Part shown: positions 34,513 through 42,478 of the stretch, piece after piece
Layout of the letters: each line of letters starts with the position of its first letter
Numbering within the stretch: the stretch's first letter is position 1
NCBI GenBank assembly: GCA_963752695.1
Contig: CAVVZB010000002.1
Location: 806,001 to 870,000 of the forward strand
DNA: 64,000 nucleotides
Direction of reading: 5' to 3'
Origin: Bog-113 sp963752695
GTDB lineage: Bacteria; Acidobacteriota; Terriglobia; Bryobacterales; Bryobacteraceae
Program-made: the position numbers and the translations under genes
The notes under the pieces: generated by a model
What the model was told of the DNA's origin: nothing
The model's database searches: none
Seen by the model: the letters and a program-made list of their open reading frames with translations, nothing else

Positions 34513-35814
34513 TCACACCTTCTCTGGCACCACAAACCCGGCGCGATACTTCCTGCTAAACATCGCGTTCGCCTCCGCGTCTCCACTGACTTCGAACTTC
34601 TCCGCGTCGAACTGCAAGGTCCGCCCCGTCCGGTAACTAATGTTCGCCAGATGCACTAACTGCACCGACAGCGCCCCTTCCTCAATCGGCGCGAATTGCT
34701 TCGACCGGTCGCGCCCGCGGAGTACTTCGATGAAGTTCGCCCAGTTATTTCCGTCCTGACTATTGGCCGGACCCGGCTCATTCTTCTTACCCAGGTAAGT
34801 CTTATAACTTCCATACCCGTCGATCGCCATATAGCCGTCACTGCCGTAGAACAGGTTGCCGATCGTATTTGGATCGTCCCCGCGCTTGCCGATCCCCGCT
34901 TCGTTGTTCGTCATCCAATGCCGGACCTCAAACTCCATCATCCGCCTCTTTCCACCATCGTGAAACTCATAGGCGATGTTCAAGGTATTCGGCGTCTCCT
35001 GGTCGTCATCGAACATAAAGTGGCCGCCCATCGCGCTTACCTTCACGGGCTGGCTCACGCCTAAACCCCAACGCGCCACATCCACCTCATGTATCCCTTG
35101 ATTGCCTAAGTCGCCGTTGCCGTAATCCCAGAACCAATGCCAGTTGTAATGGAACCGGTTCTGGGTAAATGCGTGCTCCGGAGCAGGACCCAGCCATAAA
35201 TTGTAATCCACGCCCGCGGGTACCGGCTCCACCGGCTTGCGTCCGATACTCGCCCGCCACTTATAACAGAGTCCGCGCGCCAGATACACATCTCCAATCA
35301 CTCCTTCACGCAGCTTCTGCACCGCCTCGCGCAGTGCCGGACTCGACCGGCTATTGGTCCCATGCTGCACAATCCGGTCATACCGATGGGCCGCCGCAAC
35401 TATCTGCCTAGTCTCGAACATGTTATGCGAGCATGGCTTTTCCACATACACGTCCTTACCCGCTTGACACGCCCAAATAGTCTGCAATGTATGCGAGTGG
35501 TTGGGAGTCGCAATCGAAACCGCGTCGATATCCTTGTCTTCCAGCAGCTTTCTAATGTCGACATACCCGGCCGGTCGTTTCTTCCCCATGGCCTCGATTT
35601 CGCCTAGCCGCTTGTTTCGTACCGCGTCATCGATGTCGCAAATGGCGGCGATTTCCACCTTCGGCATCTTCGAGTACTGCGCGATATGCGCGTTGCCTTG
35701 ACCGCGAACCCCCACACACGCGATCCGAATCGTGTCATTAGGACTAGCAAGACTCTTGGTTGCGGAACCGGCGGCTACGGCGGCTGCGCCCATCAAAAAG
35801 TAACGGCGATTCAT
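34513..35814 (-). CDS. Secreted Gfo/Idh/MocA-family oxidoreductase
   Basis: 433 residues from ATG 35814, with a Tat-like leader (MNRRYFLMGAAAVAAGSATK) typical of exported acidobacterial and planctomycete members. The Rossmann segment is IRIACVGVRGQGNAHI. The dehydrogenase motif EKPCSHNMFETRQIVAAAHR follows, and the C-terminal domain has WFWDYGNGDLGNQGIHEVDV and SAMGGHFMFDDDQETPNTLN. Longer in-frame extensions run into the flavin reductase gene and lack coding sense. The ATGA overlap with the upstream gene supports this start. Likely acts on sugars or cyclitols in the periplasm. Confidence 0.88.
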   Translation of the reverse strand: MNRRYFLMGAAAVAAGSATKSLASPNDTIRIACVGVRGQGNAHIAQYSKMPKVEIAAICDIDDAVRNKRLGEIEAMGKKRPAGYVDIRKLLEDKDIDAVSIATPNHSHTLQTIWACQAGKDVYVEKPCSHNMFETRQIVAAAHRYDRIVQHGTNSRSSPALREAVQKLREGVIGDVYLARGLCYKWRASIGRKPVEPVPAGVDYNLWLGPAPEHAFTQNRFHYNWHWFWDYGNGDLGNQGIHEVDVARWGLGVSQPVKVSAMGGHFMFDDDQETPNTLNIAYEFHDGGKRRMMEFEVRHWMTNNEAGIGKRGDDPNTIGNLFYGSDGYMAIDGYGSYKTYLGKKNEPGPANSQDGNNWANFIEVLRGRDRSKQFAPIEEGALSVQLVHLANISYRTGRTLQFDAEKFEVSGDAEANAMFSRKYRAGFVVPEKV

Positions 35815-36326
35815 TGCTCCACCTCTCCCAGTCGCTGATAGCGGCTCCCAAAATACACCAGCGGGCGGCCTTCCCGATAACTCGTGGACCTTGCTTCGGT
35901 CATGAGAAGTATGTGATCGCCCGCGCTTACCCGTTCCACGATTTCGCCTTCGATCGTTGCCAGAACGCCTGCAATCAAGGGCGCTCCGTGCTTGCCCGGC
36001 GCCCACTCCACGGTCGCGAACCGGTCATCCGCCACCCCGGCGAATCGCCGTGACAACCATTGCTGCTCCTCGTCCAATATATTCACCGCCAGATGGACGC
36101 CCTTTTGGAGAACGGCTGCGGAATTGGCTGTTCGATCGATGCAAACCAGGAATAAGAGCGGTGATAACGAAACCGACGTGAACGAATTCACCGTCAACCC
36201 GTGCGGCTGGCCCGATGGGTCGGCAACTGTGACCACCGTGACCCCCGTCGCGAACCGCGCGCACGCCCGCCGGAACTCGTCCGCCGCGCTCGCCGCCGCA
36301 ACTACCGTTACCGGGTCGCTTGACAT
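35811..36326 (-). CDS. Flavin reductase-like FMN-binding protein
   Basis: 171 residues of the flavin reductase split-barrel fold. The signature includes FATGVTVVTVADPSGQPHGL then TVNSFTSVSLSPLLFLVCID, FMN contact SLSPLL, and DHILLMTEARSTSYREGRPL near the C-terminus. These proteins supply reduced flavin to a monooxygenase or act alone. Here the gene precedes the exported oxidoreductase with a 4-bp overlap. No monooxygenase partner is in the neighbourhood. Confidence 0.87.
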   Translation of the reverse strand: MSSDPVTVVAAASAADEFRRACARFATGVTVVTVADPSGQPHGLTVNSFTSVSLSPLLFLVCIDRTANSAAVLQKGVHLAVNILDEEQQWLSRRFAGVADDRFATVEWAPGKHGAPLIAGVLATIEGEIVERVSAGDHILLMTEARSTSYREGRPLVYFGSRYQRLGEVEQ

Positions 36327-36397
36327 CGATTTAACCTCAACTTTATCATCAAGTTGACCACACCGTTTGCTCTAAACCCATCGCCGCGGAGGCGTCC

Positions 36398-36667
36398 TTG
36401 ATCAAGCTCGACATCATTAACGAAGTGGTAAATAAAACCGGAATCACCAAAACCAAAGCCGAAATGGCTGTGGAAACCGTCTTTGAAAAGATGAAACAGG
36501 CTCTCGAGCATGGCGATCGGATCGAATTGCGCGGCTTCGGTGTGTTTAATGTGAAGCCCCGGAAGACCGGTATCGGCCGCAATCCACGCACCGGCGCGGA
36601 GGTTTCCATCCCCCCTGGCAAAGCGGTGCGCTTCAAGCCCGGCAAGGAATTGCAGACGCTCCAGTAG
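36398..36667 (+). CDS. HU/IHF-family DNA-binding protein
   Basis: 89 residues with a TTG start preceded by GGAGG. All HU elements are present: the dimer helices (MIKLDIINEVVNKTGITKTK, AEMAVETVFEKMKQALEHGD), the saddle strands (RIELRGFGVFNVKPRKTGIG), and the DNA-intercalating arm RNPRTGAEVSIPPGKAVRFK. RNPxTG with Pro at the tip fits the IHF side of the family. It bends and compacts DNA as a dimer; whether it pairs with itself or a second subunit is unknown. Confidence 0.93.
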   Translation: MIKLDIINEVVNKTGITKTKAEMAVETVFEKMKQALEHGDRIELRGFGVFNVKPRKTGIGRNPRTGAEVSIPPGKAVRFKPGKELQTLQ

Positions 36668-36681
36668 TCCCGGCCCACGTT

Positions 36682-37665
36682 TTGTCACAGCCGGATTTCC
36701 CGTCCCAAGATCTGCAGAGTTTCCGTGGATCCTCGCCCGTTTCGCGGTTCGACCTCAGCCCGAACTTCCCTCGCTTCGCGCTGCGCCCCGGCCGCCTCTG
36801 GCTGCACATTCTGCTGTTTGTCCTTACACTTCTCACCACCAGCGCGGTTGGCGCCCGCATGCAATCCAACTTCGATAGCAACATGCCCGCCCTTACTGAC
36901 CGCGATTGGGAAGCGCTCTGGGTTTGGATCGCGCACCCCGCGATTCTCCTCGCCGGCCTGCCATTCTCGCTGACGTTGCTCGTTATCCTGCTCGCTCATG
37001 AATTCGGCCACTACATCGCCTGCCTCTACTACGGCATCGACGCTAGCCTTCCTTTTTTCCTGCCCGCTCCCACCCCGTACACGGGAACCCTGGGCGCGTT
37101 CATCCGGATCCGCTCGCCAATCTTCTCCCGGCGTCAGCTTTTCGATATCGGTGTCGCCGGACCCCTGGCTGGCTTCCTCTTCCTCCTTCCGGCCGCCGGT
37201 ATTGGCCTCGCGTTCTCCAAGCTGATTCCCGGCATCGCGGGAATGGGCGCGATTCAATACGGGACGCCCCCGCTGCTTCGTCTCCTCGAACTCGCCGTTT
37301 TTCCCGGTGCCGGCGTTCTCGATGTCTATCTCCACCCCGTCGCGCGCGCCGCTTGGGTTGGCATGTTCGCTACGGCGATGAATCTGCTGCCTGCCGGCCA
37401 GCTCGATGGCGGCCACATCGTCTATTCGCTCTTTGGGAAGGCCCACAAGTGGATCACCCGGGCCACCATGCTGGCCCTCGTTTTCATCGGCTTGACCTTC
37501 GGCTTCTACGGCTGGCTCTTCTGGGCCGCGCTGCTGTTCGTCTTCGCCCGCCGGCACCCACCCATTTACGATTTGTCTCCGCTCGGCCCCGCGCGCTGGA
37601 AACTGGGTGTTCTCGCCTTCGTCATCTTCCTGCTATGCTTCAGCCTCGCGCCGGTCAATCAATGA
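36682..37665 (+). CDS. Site-2 protease (M50) family membrane protein
   Basis: 327 residues with about seven hydrophobic helices. The zinc site is HEFGH at 106-110 (VILLAHEFGHYIACLYYG), with the third ligand in NLLPAGQLDGGHIVYSLFG. A PDZ domain is absent. The type is the FtsH-like, short S2P seen in many phyla (as in EGY1). The start is TTG 36682. It follows the HU gene by 14 bp and leads into two glycosyltransferases and a prepilin peptidase, all on the plus strand with tiny gaps or overlaps. Confidence 0.88.
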   Translation: MSQPDFPSQDLQSFRGSSPVSRFDLSPNFPRFALRPGRLWLHILLFVLTLLTTSAVGARMQSNFDSNMPALTDRDWEALWVWIAHPAILLAGLPFSLTLLVILLAHEFGHYIACLYYGIDASLPFFLPAPTPYTGTLGAFIRIRSPIFSRRQLFDIGVAGPLAGFLFLLPAAGIGLAFSKLIPGIAGMGAIQYGTPPLLRLLELAVFPGAGVLDVYLHPVARAAWVGMFATAMNLLPAGQLDGGHIVYSLFGKAHKWITRATMLALVFIGLTFGFYGWLFWAALLFVFARRHPPIYDLSPLGPARWKLGVLAFVIFLLCFSLAPVNQ

Positions 37666-37678
37666 GCCCCCGTTGTTC

Positions 37679-38425
37679 ATGAAGATTTCCGCCACCATCG
37701 TCGCCTGCAATGAGGAACGCAACATCGCCCGCGCCATCGAAAGCCTGCGCTGCTGCGATGAAGTTCTCGTCGTCGATAGCGGTTCTTCCGATCGCACCGT
37801 CGCCGTCGCAACGCGCTTCGGCGCGCGCGTCGTTCACAATCCTTGGACCGGCTATGCGCAGCAGAAAAACTTCGCCGCCGCCCAAGCCGCGCATGATTGG
37901 ATTCTGTCCCTCGATGCCGATGAAGCCTTGAGCGAACTTCTGGAAGCCGAGGTCTGGGACGTGCGCCTGGGCGGCCCCGCGTTCGACGCTTATTCCATGC
38001 CGCGTCTTGCCCAATATGGCGGACGCTGGATTCAACACAGCGGCTGGCACCCGGATCGCAAAGTGCGCCTTTACCACCGCGATCGCGCTCAATGGGAGGG
38101 CGCCTATGTTCACGAAAGCGTGCGCGTCGCCGGCCCCGTCGGTGAACTCCATGCCAACATCCTGCACTTCACCTGTTCGTCCTTATCGGCGCATCTCCAG
38201 AGCATCGATCGCTACACCACCCTGGCAGCCCGCCAGCACCATGCCGCCCAGTCCCGGCCACCGTCGCTCGCCCGCTTGATCTGCGACCCGCCCTGGACGT
38301 TCTTTCGTTCCTACATCCTGCGGCGCGGCTTTCTCGATGGCGTGCCCGGTCTCACCATCGCCTGGATGGCCGCCCTGTATTCCTATCTCAAGTTCGCAAA
38401 GAGCAGGGAACTCCATGGCCGCTAG
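37679..38425 (+). CDS. Family 2 glycosyltransferase (WaaE/KdtX-like)
   Basis: 248 residues from ATG 37679. The GT-A nucleotide-sugar fold starts KISATIVACNEERNIARAIE and DEVLVVDSGSSDRTVAVATR. The metal site is LSLDADEALSELL (DxD-like) and the acceptor-side element is RWIQHSGWHPDRKVRLYHRD. WaaE/KdtX enzymes add sugars to the inner core of lipopolysaccharide; the acceptor here is not proven. It overlaps the next glycosyltransferase by 11 bp. Confidence 0.87.
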   Translation: MKISATIVACNEERNIARAIESLRCCDEVLVVDSGSSDRTVAVATRFGARVVHNPWTGYAQQKNFAAAQAAHDWILSLDADEALSELLEAEVWDVRLGGPAFDAYSMPRLAQYGGRWIQHSGWHPDRKVRLYHRDRAQWEGAYVHESVRVAGPVGELHANILHFTCSSLSAHLQSIDRYTTLAARQHHAAQSRPPSLARLICDPPWTFFRSYILRRGFLDGVPGLTIAWMAALYSYLKFAKSRELHGR

Positions 38426-39332
38426 TCCCCGCCGCACCATTCTTCATCTCGATTCCGGTCGCGAACTCCGCGGCGGCCAGTGGCAAGTCGTCCGGCTCAT
38501 GCGCGGCTTACGCAAGCGCGGTTACGACAATCTTCTGCTTGCTCGCGCCAACAGCCCGCTCATCGAACAATGCCGGCGCGAGAACTTCAAGTGCGATTCC
38601 ATCGGCATCTCCTCCCTGCGTTGGGCCGCCAAGCTTGCTCACGTTATCCACGCCCACGATGCCCGCTCGCACGCGCTCGCCGCCTTCTGGGTTTCGCTTC
38701 CGCTCCTGGTCTCCCGCCGCGTCACTTTCCCCATCAAACGCAATCCGCTCTCGGCCTGGAAGTACCGCAAAGCTCGGCTCTATCTCGCTGTTTCTAACGT
38801 CGTCGCGGCCGAACTTCGCGCCGCCCAAGTGCCGGATGAGAAAATCCGCGTCGTCTATGACGGCGTGCCGATACTGAACGACCGTTGGAGTCCTAAAGGC
38901 CCCGTGCTCATCCCCCGCTTTAGCGATCAGCGCAAAGGCAACCGCCTTCCCCTCGAGGCCGCCCGCCTCGCCAACGCGCCTGTCGTCCGCTCCACCAAGC
39001 TCGAAGCCGATCTGAATGGCGCCAGTATGCTTGTCTACCTGACGGACAGCGAAGGCCTCGGTTCAGCCGCGCTCCTTGCCATGTCCGCAGGCGTGCCCGT
39101 GATTGCCAGCGACATCGGCGGCCTTCGCGAAGCTGTTCAACACGGCGAAACCGGCCTCCTGGTTCCCAATGAACTCGAAGCGGTTACCGCCGCCATCCGC
39201 TCCCTGCGCGATGCGCCCGATTACGCCCGCACCCTTTCCCTTAACGCCCGCCAGGCAGTTATTGACCGCTTCAGCGAAGATCGCATGGTGACGGAAACTT
39301 TATCTCTTTACGAAACGCTCTTCGATGCCTGA
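38415..39332 (+). CDS. Family 4 (GT-B) glycosyltransferase
   Basis: 305 residues from ATG 38415, shorter than the usual 350-400. The N-terminal domain shows ILHLDSGRELRGGQWQVVRL, with the GG donor loop, and KLAHVIHAHDARSHALAAFW. The C-terminal domain has VYLTDSEGLGSAALLAMSAG, VPVIASDIGGLREAVQHGET and GLLVPNELEA, the E-x7-E retaining GT4 signature. About 60 residues between the domains are missing compared with typical members (VLIPRFSDQRKGNRLPLEAA is terse), so the family core is compact. Overlaps its neighbours by 11 and 8 bp. Confidence 0.83.
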   Translation: MAASPRRTILHLDSGRELRGGQWQVVRLMRGLRKRGYDNLLLARANSPLIEQCRRENFKCDSIGISSLRWAAKLAHVIHAHDARSHALAAFWVSLPLLVSRRVTFPIKRNPLSAWKYRKARLYLAVSNVVAAELRAAQVPDEKIRVVYDGVPILNDRWSPKGPVLIPRFSDQRKGNRLPLEAARLANAPVVRSTKLEADLNGASMLVYLTDSEGLGSAALLAMSAGVPVIASDIGGLREAVQHGETGLLVPNELEAVTAAIRSLRDAPDYARTLSLNARQAVIDRFSEDRMVTETLSLYETLFDA

Positions 39333-40152
39333 CGCGCTTCCGATCGCCTTCGCCGCTGCCTTCGCCGGTATCTTCGGCTTGCTCATCGGCAGCTTCCTCA
39401 ACGTCGTGATTTACCGCCTGCCGCGCGATCTCTCGATCGTGCGTCCACGCTCCCACTGCCCCGCGTGCAACCACATGATCCACGCCTGGGACAACATTCC
39501 GCTCCTCAGCTACCTGCTGCTCGGAGGCAAATGCCGGAACTGCGGCGCGCCCATTCCCATTCGCTATCCGCTCGTCGAAGTTCTTACCGCGCTGATCTTT
39601 GCGGGGTTCGTTACCATGCATGGCGTCACGCTCACTGCCCTGCGCGATTGCATCCTCGCTGCGTTGTTCCTCGCGCTGACTTTCACCGACCTGGAAACTC
39701 GCCTTTTACCTGAACCACTCACCATCGGCGGAATCCTAATCGGCCTGCTGTTCTCGCTATTGGTGCCTATCCACGATGGCTCGGCGGCCTTGCTCGGCTT
39801 CTCGGGCGCTCTCGGCTCGTTTCTGGATTCGGTGATCGGCGCAGTCATACCCGCCGCCCTGCTTTGGGGCACCGGTTGGCTATTCGAGAGAGTTCGTCAC
39901 AAGCAAGGACTCGGTTTTGGCGATGTCGTGATGATCGCCGAGGTCGGGGCATTCCTCGGACTGCGCGCCGCTATCCTGACCCTTGTCGTCGCGTCCATCG
40001 CCGGCACCCTGGTTGGCGTGCTCTTCCTCCTGCAGAAAAGGAAAGATGCCTGGAGCTACGAGCTGCCCCTGGGATCTTTCCTTGGTATCGCCGCAATTGC
40101 CGTCGCTGCCTTTGGCGACCGCTTTATTTCTTGGTACGCGAGCCTTCTCTGA
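39325..40152 (+). CDS. pilD: Prepilin peptidase (A24), PilD/GspO type
   Basis: 275 residues. The N-terminal methylase-like part holds two zinc-type pairs, CPAC and CRNC, about 21 residues apart (CPACNHMIHAWDNIPLLSYL). The two catalytic aspartates are in LTFTDLETRLLPEPLTIGG and QGLGFGDVVMIAEVGAFLG. Eight helices follow. It cleaves and N-methylates type IV prepilins and type II pseudopilins. No pilin gene lies in the window. The start overlaps the glycosyltransferase end by 8 bp. Confidence 0.88.
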   Translation: MPDALPIAFAAAFAGIFGLLIGSFLNVVIYRLPRDLSIVRPRSHCPACNHMIHAWDNIPLLSYLLLGGKCRNCGAPIPIRYPLVEVLTALIFAGFVTMHGVTLTALRDCILAALFLALTFTDLETRLLPEPLTIGGILIGLLFSLLVPIHDGSAALLGFSGALGSFLDSVIGAVIPAALLWGTGWLFERVRHKQGLGFGDVVMIAEVGAFLGLRAAILTLVVASIAGTLVGVLFLLQKRKDAWSYELPLGSFLGIAAIAVAAFGDRFISWYASLL

Positions 40153-40366
40153 TCTCCACCGCCCCACGCTTCTCGATGGGCGTCCCCTGCGCCAGCAAAT
40201 GCTCTCGAATCGACTCTCGCACGCGTCGCAGATTGGGCGACGGCGTGTCAATCTTCATGAGTGCCTGCCACGCCCGGAAGAGTTCGCGGGTTTCAAACGG
40301 GCTGCCTAACTCTCCCTGTACTGTCACTTTCAACGGACGATAACGCGTTCTGTGCGCGGCTGCCAT
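40124..40366 (-). CDS. Small basic hypothetical protein
   Basis: 80 residues from ATG 40366. The sequence PLKVTVQGELGSPFETRELF followed by RAWQALMKIDTPSPNLRRVR and SIREHLLAQGTPIEKRGAVE reads as a coherent helical protein with a tail rich in Arg/Lys. No family is known to me. It starts 4 bp after the stop of the ferritin-like fusion gene on the same strand, and its last 29 bp overlap the convergent prepilin peptidase. Longer upstream extensions overlap the ferritin-like gene and look like chance. Confidence 0.45.
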   Translation of the reverse strand: MAAAHRTRYRPLKVTVQGELGSPFETRELFRAWQALMKIDTPSPNLRRVRESIREHLLAQGTPIEKRGAVEIREGSRTKK

Positions 40367-40370
40367 TCGT

Positions 40371-41327
40371 CTATTTCTTCCTTTTTGCAGGTTCTGGCGC
40401 GATGATTTTGTTGAAATTACTCTTCTGGCCGGCTGCGGTTTCCACCTGATAAACCAGCGCAAGCCCTCGCTCATCGAACTTTTCGAAGAAGTCTTCCCAA
40501 CTGATCTCTTCCAGTTTGTCGTCATGAGCGTTCGGCGCACCCGGAAATTCAATCCGCATGAGCCCGATATCGCCCTTTTTCCCCGTCCCCCGCACACATG
40601 AAGGCTTACCGCCGCGCTCTTCGGCCCAGTTCCGGATCTCTTCATGGTCGGTCGTCGTATGCGATGTATGGTCGCCGGTACCTCCCGCCGGCTTTTTCCC
40701 GCCGCTGTTCTTACCCCCTGCGCTCTTCTTGCTAGCCGCCGCGCCACCTGACTTTTTCGCGGGGCCCGCAGACTTCTTCACGGCTCCTGCTGACTTCTTC
40801 GTCGCGCCCCCGGCGTTCTTGACTTCGGCACTCTCACCCGCAGGTTTAACCGCCTCTTTCATCAAACGCTTGGCCACGCCTGCCAGCCGCTTGTCGGTCT
40901 CTTGCTCTTCCTGCATCGTCTCTTGCAACAGCCCCACGATGCTCGCTTGCTTCATCGCCTGAGCCGCCAGAATCAGCGTCCCGTACGCCGCCATCTCGTA
41001 ATGCTCCACCCGGCGCGCCGCTGCAATCAGCGCGATATCGCCCACCGGCGCATCCAAATCTTCTTCGATCGCTTCCTGGCCTTCCCGCACCAACCCCTTC
41101 ATGGCCTCACACGGCTTGCTCTTGGCCTTCGCCCCGATCTCTTCGAAGATCTGCTCGATCCTTTGCACGTGGCCTTGCGTCTGCGCTAGATGATCCCGAA
41201 AACCCTGCTTCAATTCTTCATCCGCAGTCGCCTTCGCAAGCCTCGGAAGAGCCTTCGTTAGTTGCTTCTCCGCGTCATATAGATCCCGAAGTTGGCTCAC
41301 CATCAATTCCCGCATCATGTCCGGCAT
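40371..41327 (-). CDS. DUF892 ferritin-like domain fused to a histone-H1-like linker and a unique C-terminal domain
   Basis: 318 residues in three parts. Residues 1-160 are a YciE/YciF-type (DUF892) four-helix bundle: MSQLRDLYDAEKQLTKALP-like helix (MVSQLRDLYDAEKQLTKALP), RVEHYEMAAYGTLILAAQAM and LLQETMQEEQETDKRLAGVA. The Glu/His residues are placed as in ferroxidase-type bundles. About 160-215 is a Lys/Ala/Gly repeat (TKKSAGAVKKSAGPAKKSG) like bacterial histone-H1 tails. The end (about 220-318, HEEIRNWAEERGGKPSCVRG, ISWEDFFEKFDERGLALVYQ) is a compact alpha/beta segment I do not recognise. The gene is adjacent to cyaY, which suggests a stress or iron link. Confidence 0.78.
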   Translation of the reverse strand: MPDMMRELMVSQLRDLYDAEKQLTKALPRLAKATADEELKQGFRDHLAQTQGHVQRIEQIFEEIGAKAKSKPCEAMKGLVREGQEAIEEDLDAPVGDIALIAAARRVEHYEMAAYGTLILAAQAMKQASIVGLLQETMQEEQETDKRLAGVAKRLMKEAVKPAGESAEVKNAGGATKKSAGAVKKSAGPAKKSGGAAASKKSAGGKNSGGKKPAGGTGDHTSHTTTDHEEIRNWAEERGGKPSCVRGTGKKGDIGLMRIEFPGAPNAHDDKLEEISWEDFFEKFDERGLALVYQVETAAGQKSNFNKIIAPEPAKRKK

Positions 41328-41354
41328 GAATGCATATTACCTCGGACAATCCGG

Positions 41355-41684
41355 CTAAAGTTGGATTTCTTGGCCCAATAATTCGCTCGTTCGCCTGCTC
41401 ATGAGCTCTCGCAGGGTTTGCCCTGTATCGGGTAGTACGAAAGCCCCACGCGCCGCGTCCCAATCCAGTTTGAAGCTCTTCGATAACGCCGAAACCCACA
41501 CCTGCCGCACTGGCGTATTAGGGCTCACCACGAACCGCGCCGCCGGACTTTCGAACTCCACCGTCATCGCCCCAGCGTTGAAGTCCGTCTCGAACCCATA
41601 CTCGTCCCCCGCGTCGATTAAGGCTTGGTTCAACTCCTCCAGCGCCTTGTCCGCGCACTTGCGAAACTCCTGTTCATCCATCAT
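41355..41684 (-). CDS. cyaY: Frataxin-family iron donor protein
   Basis: 109 residues with the frataxin pattern: an acidic first helix (MMDEQEFRKCADKALEELNQ, then ALIDAGDEYGFETDFNAG), strands TVEFESPAARFVVSPNTPVR and QVWVSALSKSFKLDWDAARG, and the C-terminal helix QTLRELMSRRTSELLGQE. The conserved Trp and acidic ridge are kept. CyaY binds iron and modulates IscS-based cluster assembly. It starts 28 bp upstream of the ferritin-like fusion gene on the same strand. Its first 20 coding bases recur at 42430-42449. Confidence 0.85.
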   Translation of the reverse strand: MMDEQEFRKCADKALEELNQALIDAGDEYGFETDFNAGAMTVEFESPAARFVVSPNTPVRQVWVSALSKSFKLDWDAARGAFVLPDTGQTLRELMSRRTSELLGQEIQL

Positions 41685-42007
41685 GGCTTTTCCTAGCCTA
41701 TGACAAGCGCGTTGAAGGCGATGCGCCGAGCTTGAATTCGACCTTATCGGTCAGTTCTTCTGCGCTTGAATTCCGATCAAGGCGCGACGCCGATCCTCGA
41801 CACTATGGACAGTTCTTGTGCAAATGATACGAACCGTACCACCTGCACTCTTTGCGCTGGAAGTACACGCACCAAATTCCAACGCTGGAGTAAAGCTTGG
41901 CGTTCGGAGCACATGGCGCGAGGGTATCAGAATGTCACGGTGAACCGTTGTAGAACGATTCGGCGCATCCTTGACGTCAAGGCATGATAGGTTTATTGCA
42001 CAACGAT

Positions 42008-42094
42008 ATGCATCACTCAAACCTTTCCGCTTATATCGGCGCAGTGATCGCAATCATCGTGATCTTCGCGGCTCTTAGAAACAGGCGGCGCTAG
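42008..42094 (+). CDS. 28-residue membrane peptide or gene remnant
   Basis: ATG 42008 starts MHHSNLSAYIGAVIAIIVIF, followed by AALRNRRR and TAG. One clean membrane helix with a positively charged cytosolic end could be a genuine micro-membrane protein. No ribosome site is visible. It may equally be the 5' stub of a larger membrane gene. Confidence 0.25.
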   Translation: MHHSNLSAYIGAVIAIIVIFAALRNRRR

Positions 42095-42429
42095 CCAATT
42101 TTGCGCGCCGTTATCGCCCCAGCACCGGCCCGACATTCGCGAATTTCTTTATATTCTTGCGATCCTTCGCGAGGTTGAGGCAATCATCCTCTTTCGCCTC
42201 CAGGTCCGACACATTTCCACTTCACCACTCAATCGAGATCAATTTCGCCCGGACCGGCTGAGTTTCTTAAGGTGTTGGAAGCATGGGCGTACCCCGCCTG
42301 CTTCGAGTATCATTGCTCTGTACTCGCAGCGTTGCGGGATCAAGGCAACCCATATGTTCCGACTTGATCTCTCCACAGAGTATATGTCTCGCCGTGAGAG
42401 GTGTTCGGGAAGTCATTGCTGCCCCGGCC

Positions 42430-42455
42430 CACTTGCGAAACTCCTGTTCGTTCAT
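42430..42455 (-). pseudogene. Duplicated start fragment of cyaY
   Basis: The 20-mer CACTTGCGAAACTCCTGTTC is present here and at 41656-41675 in cyaY. Read on the minus strand from ATG 42455 it gives MNEQEFRKW against MDEQEFRKC in cyaY. Similarity ends after this stretch. It marks a partial duplication of the cyaY 5' end next to prmA. Confidence 0.6.
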
Positions 42456-42478
42456 CCATCGCTCTCCACTTCCCCCAC

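Larger units (their letters stand above)
41685..42478. other. Non-coding or degenerate region between cyaY and prmA
   Basis: 794 bp without a firm gene. It contains a second copy of the cyaY start on the minus strand (42430-42455). It also holds a plus-strand 28-codon frame at 42008-42094 with one membrane segment (SAYIGAVIAIIVIFAALRN) that looks like the start of a lost membrane-protein gene. The rest, including a minus-strand frame reading EAKEDDCLNLAKDRKNIKKF near 42110-42200, is not recognised. A scar from a local duplication or deletion is likely. Confidence 0.45.

Noticed and set aside
35815..36006. Longer N-terminus for the secreted Gfo/Idh/MocA oxidoreductase
   Set aside because: The extra codons overlap the flavin reductase gene, are Arg/Gly-rich without sense, and would hide the Tat-like leader.
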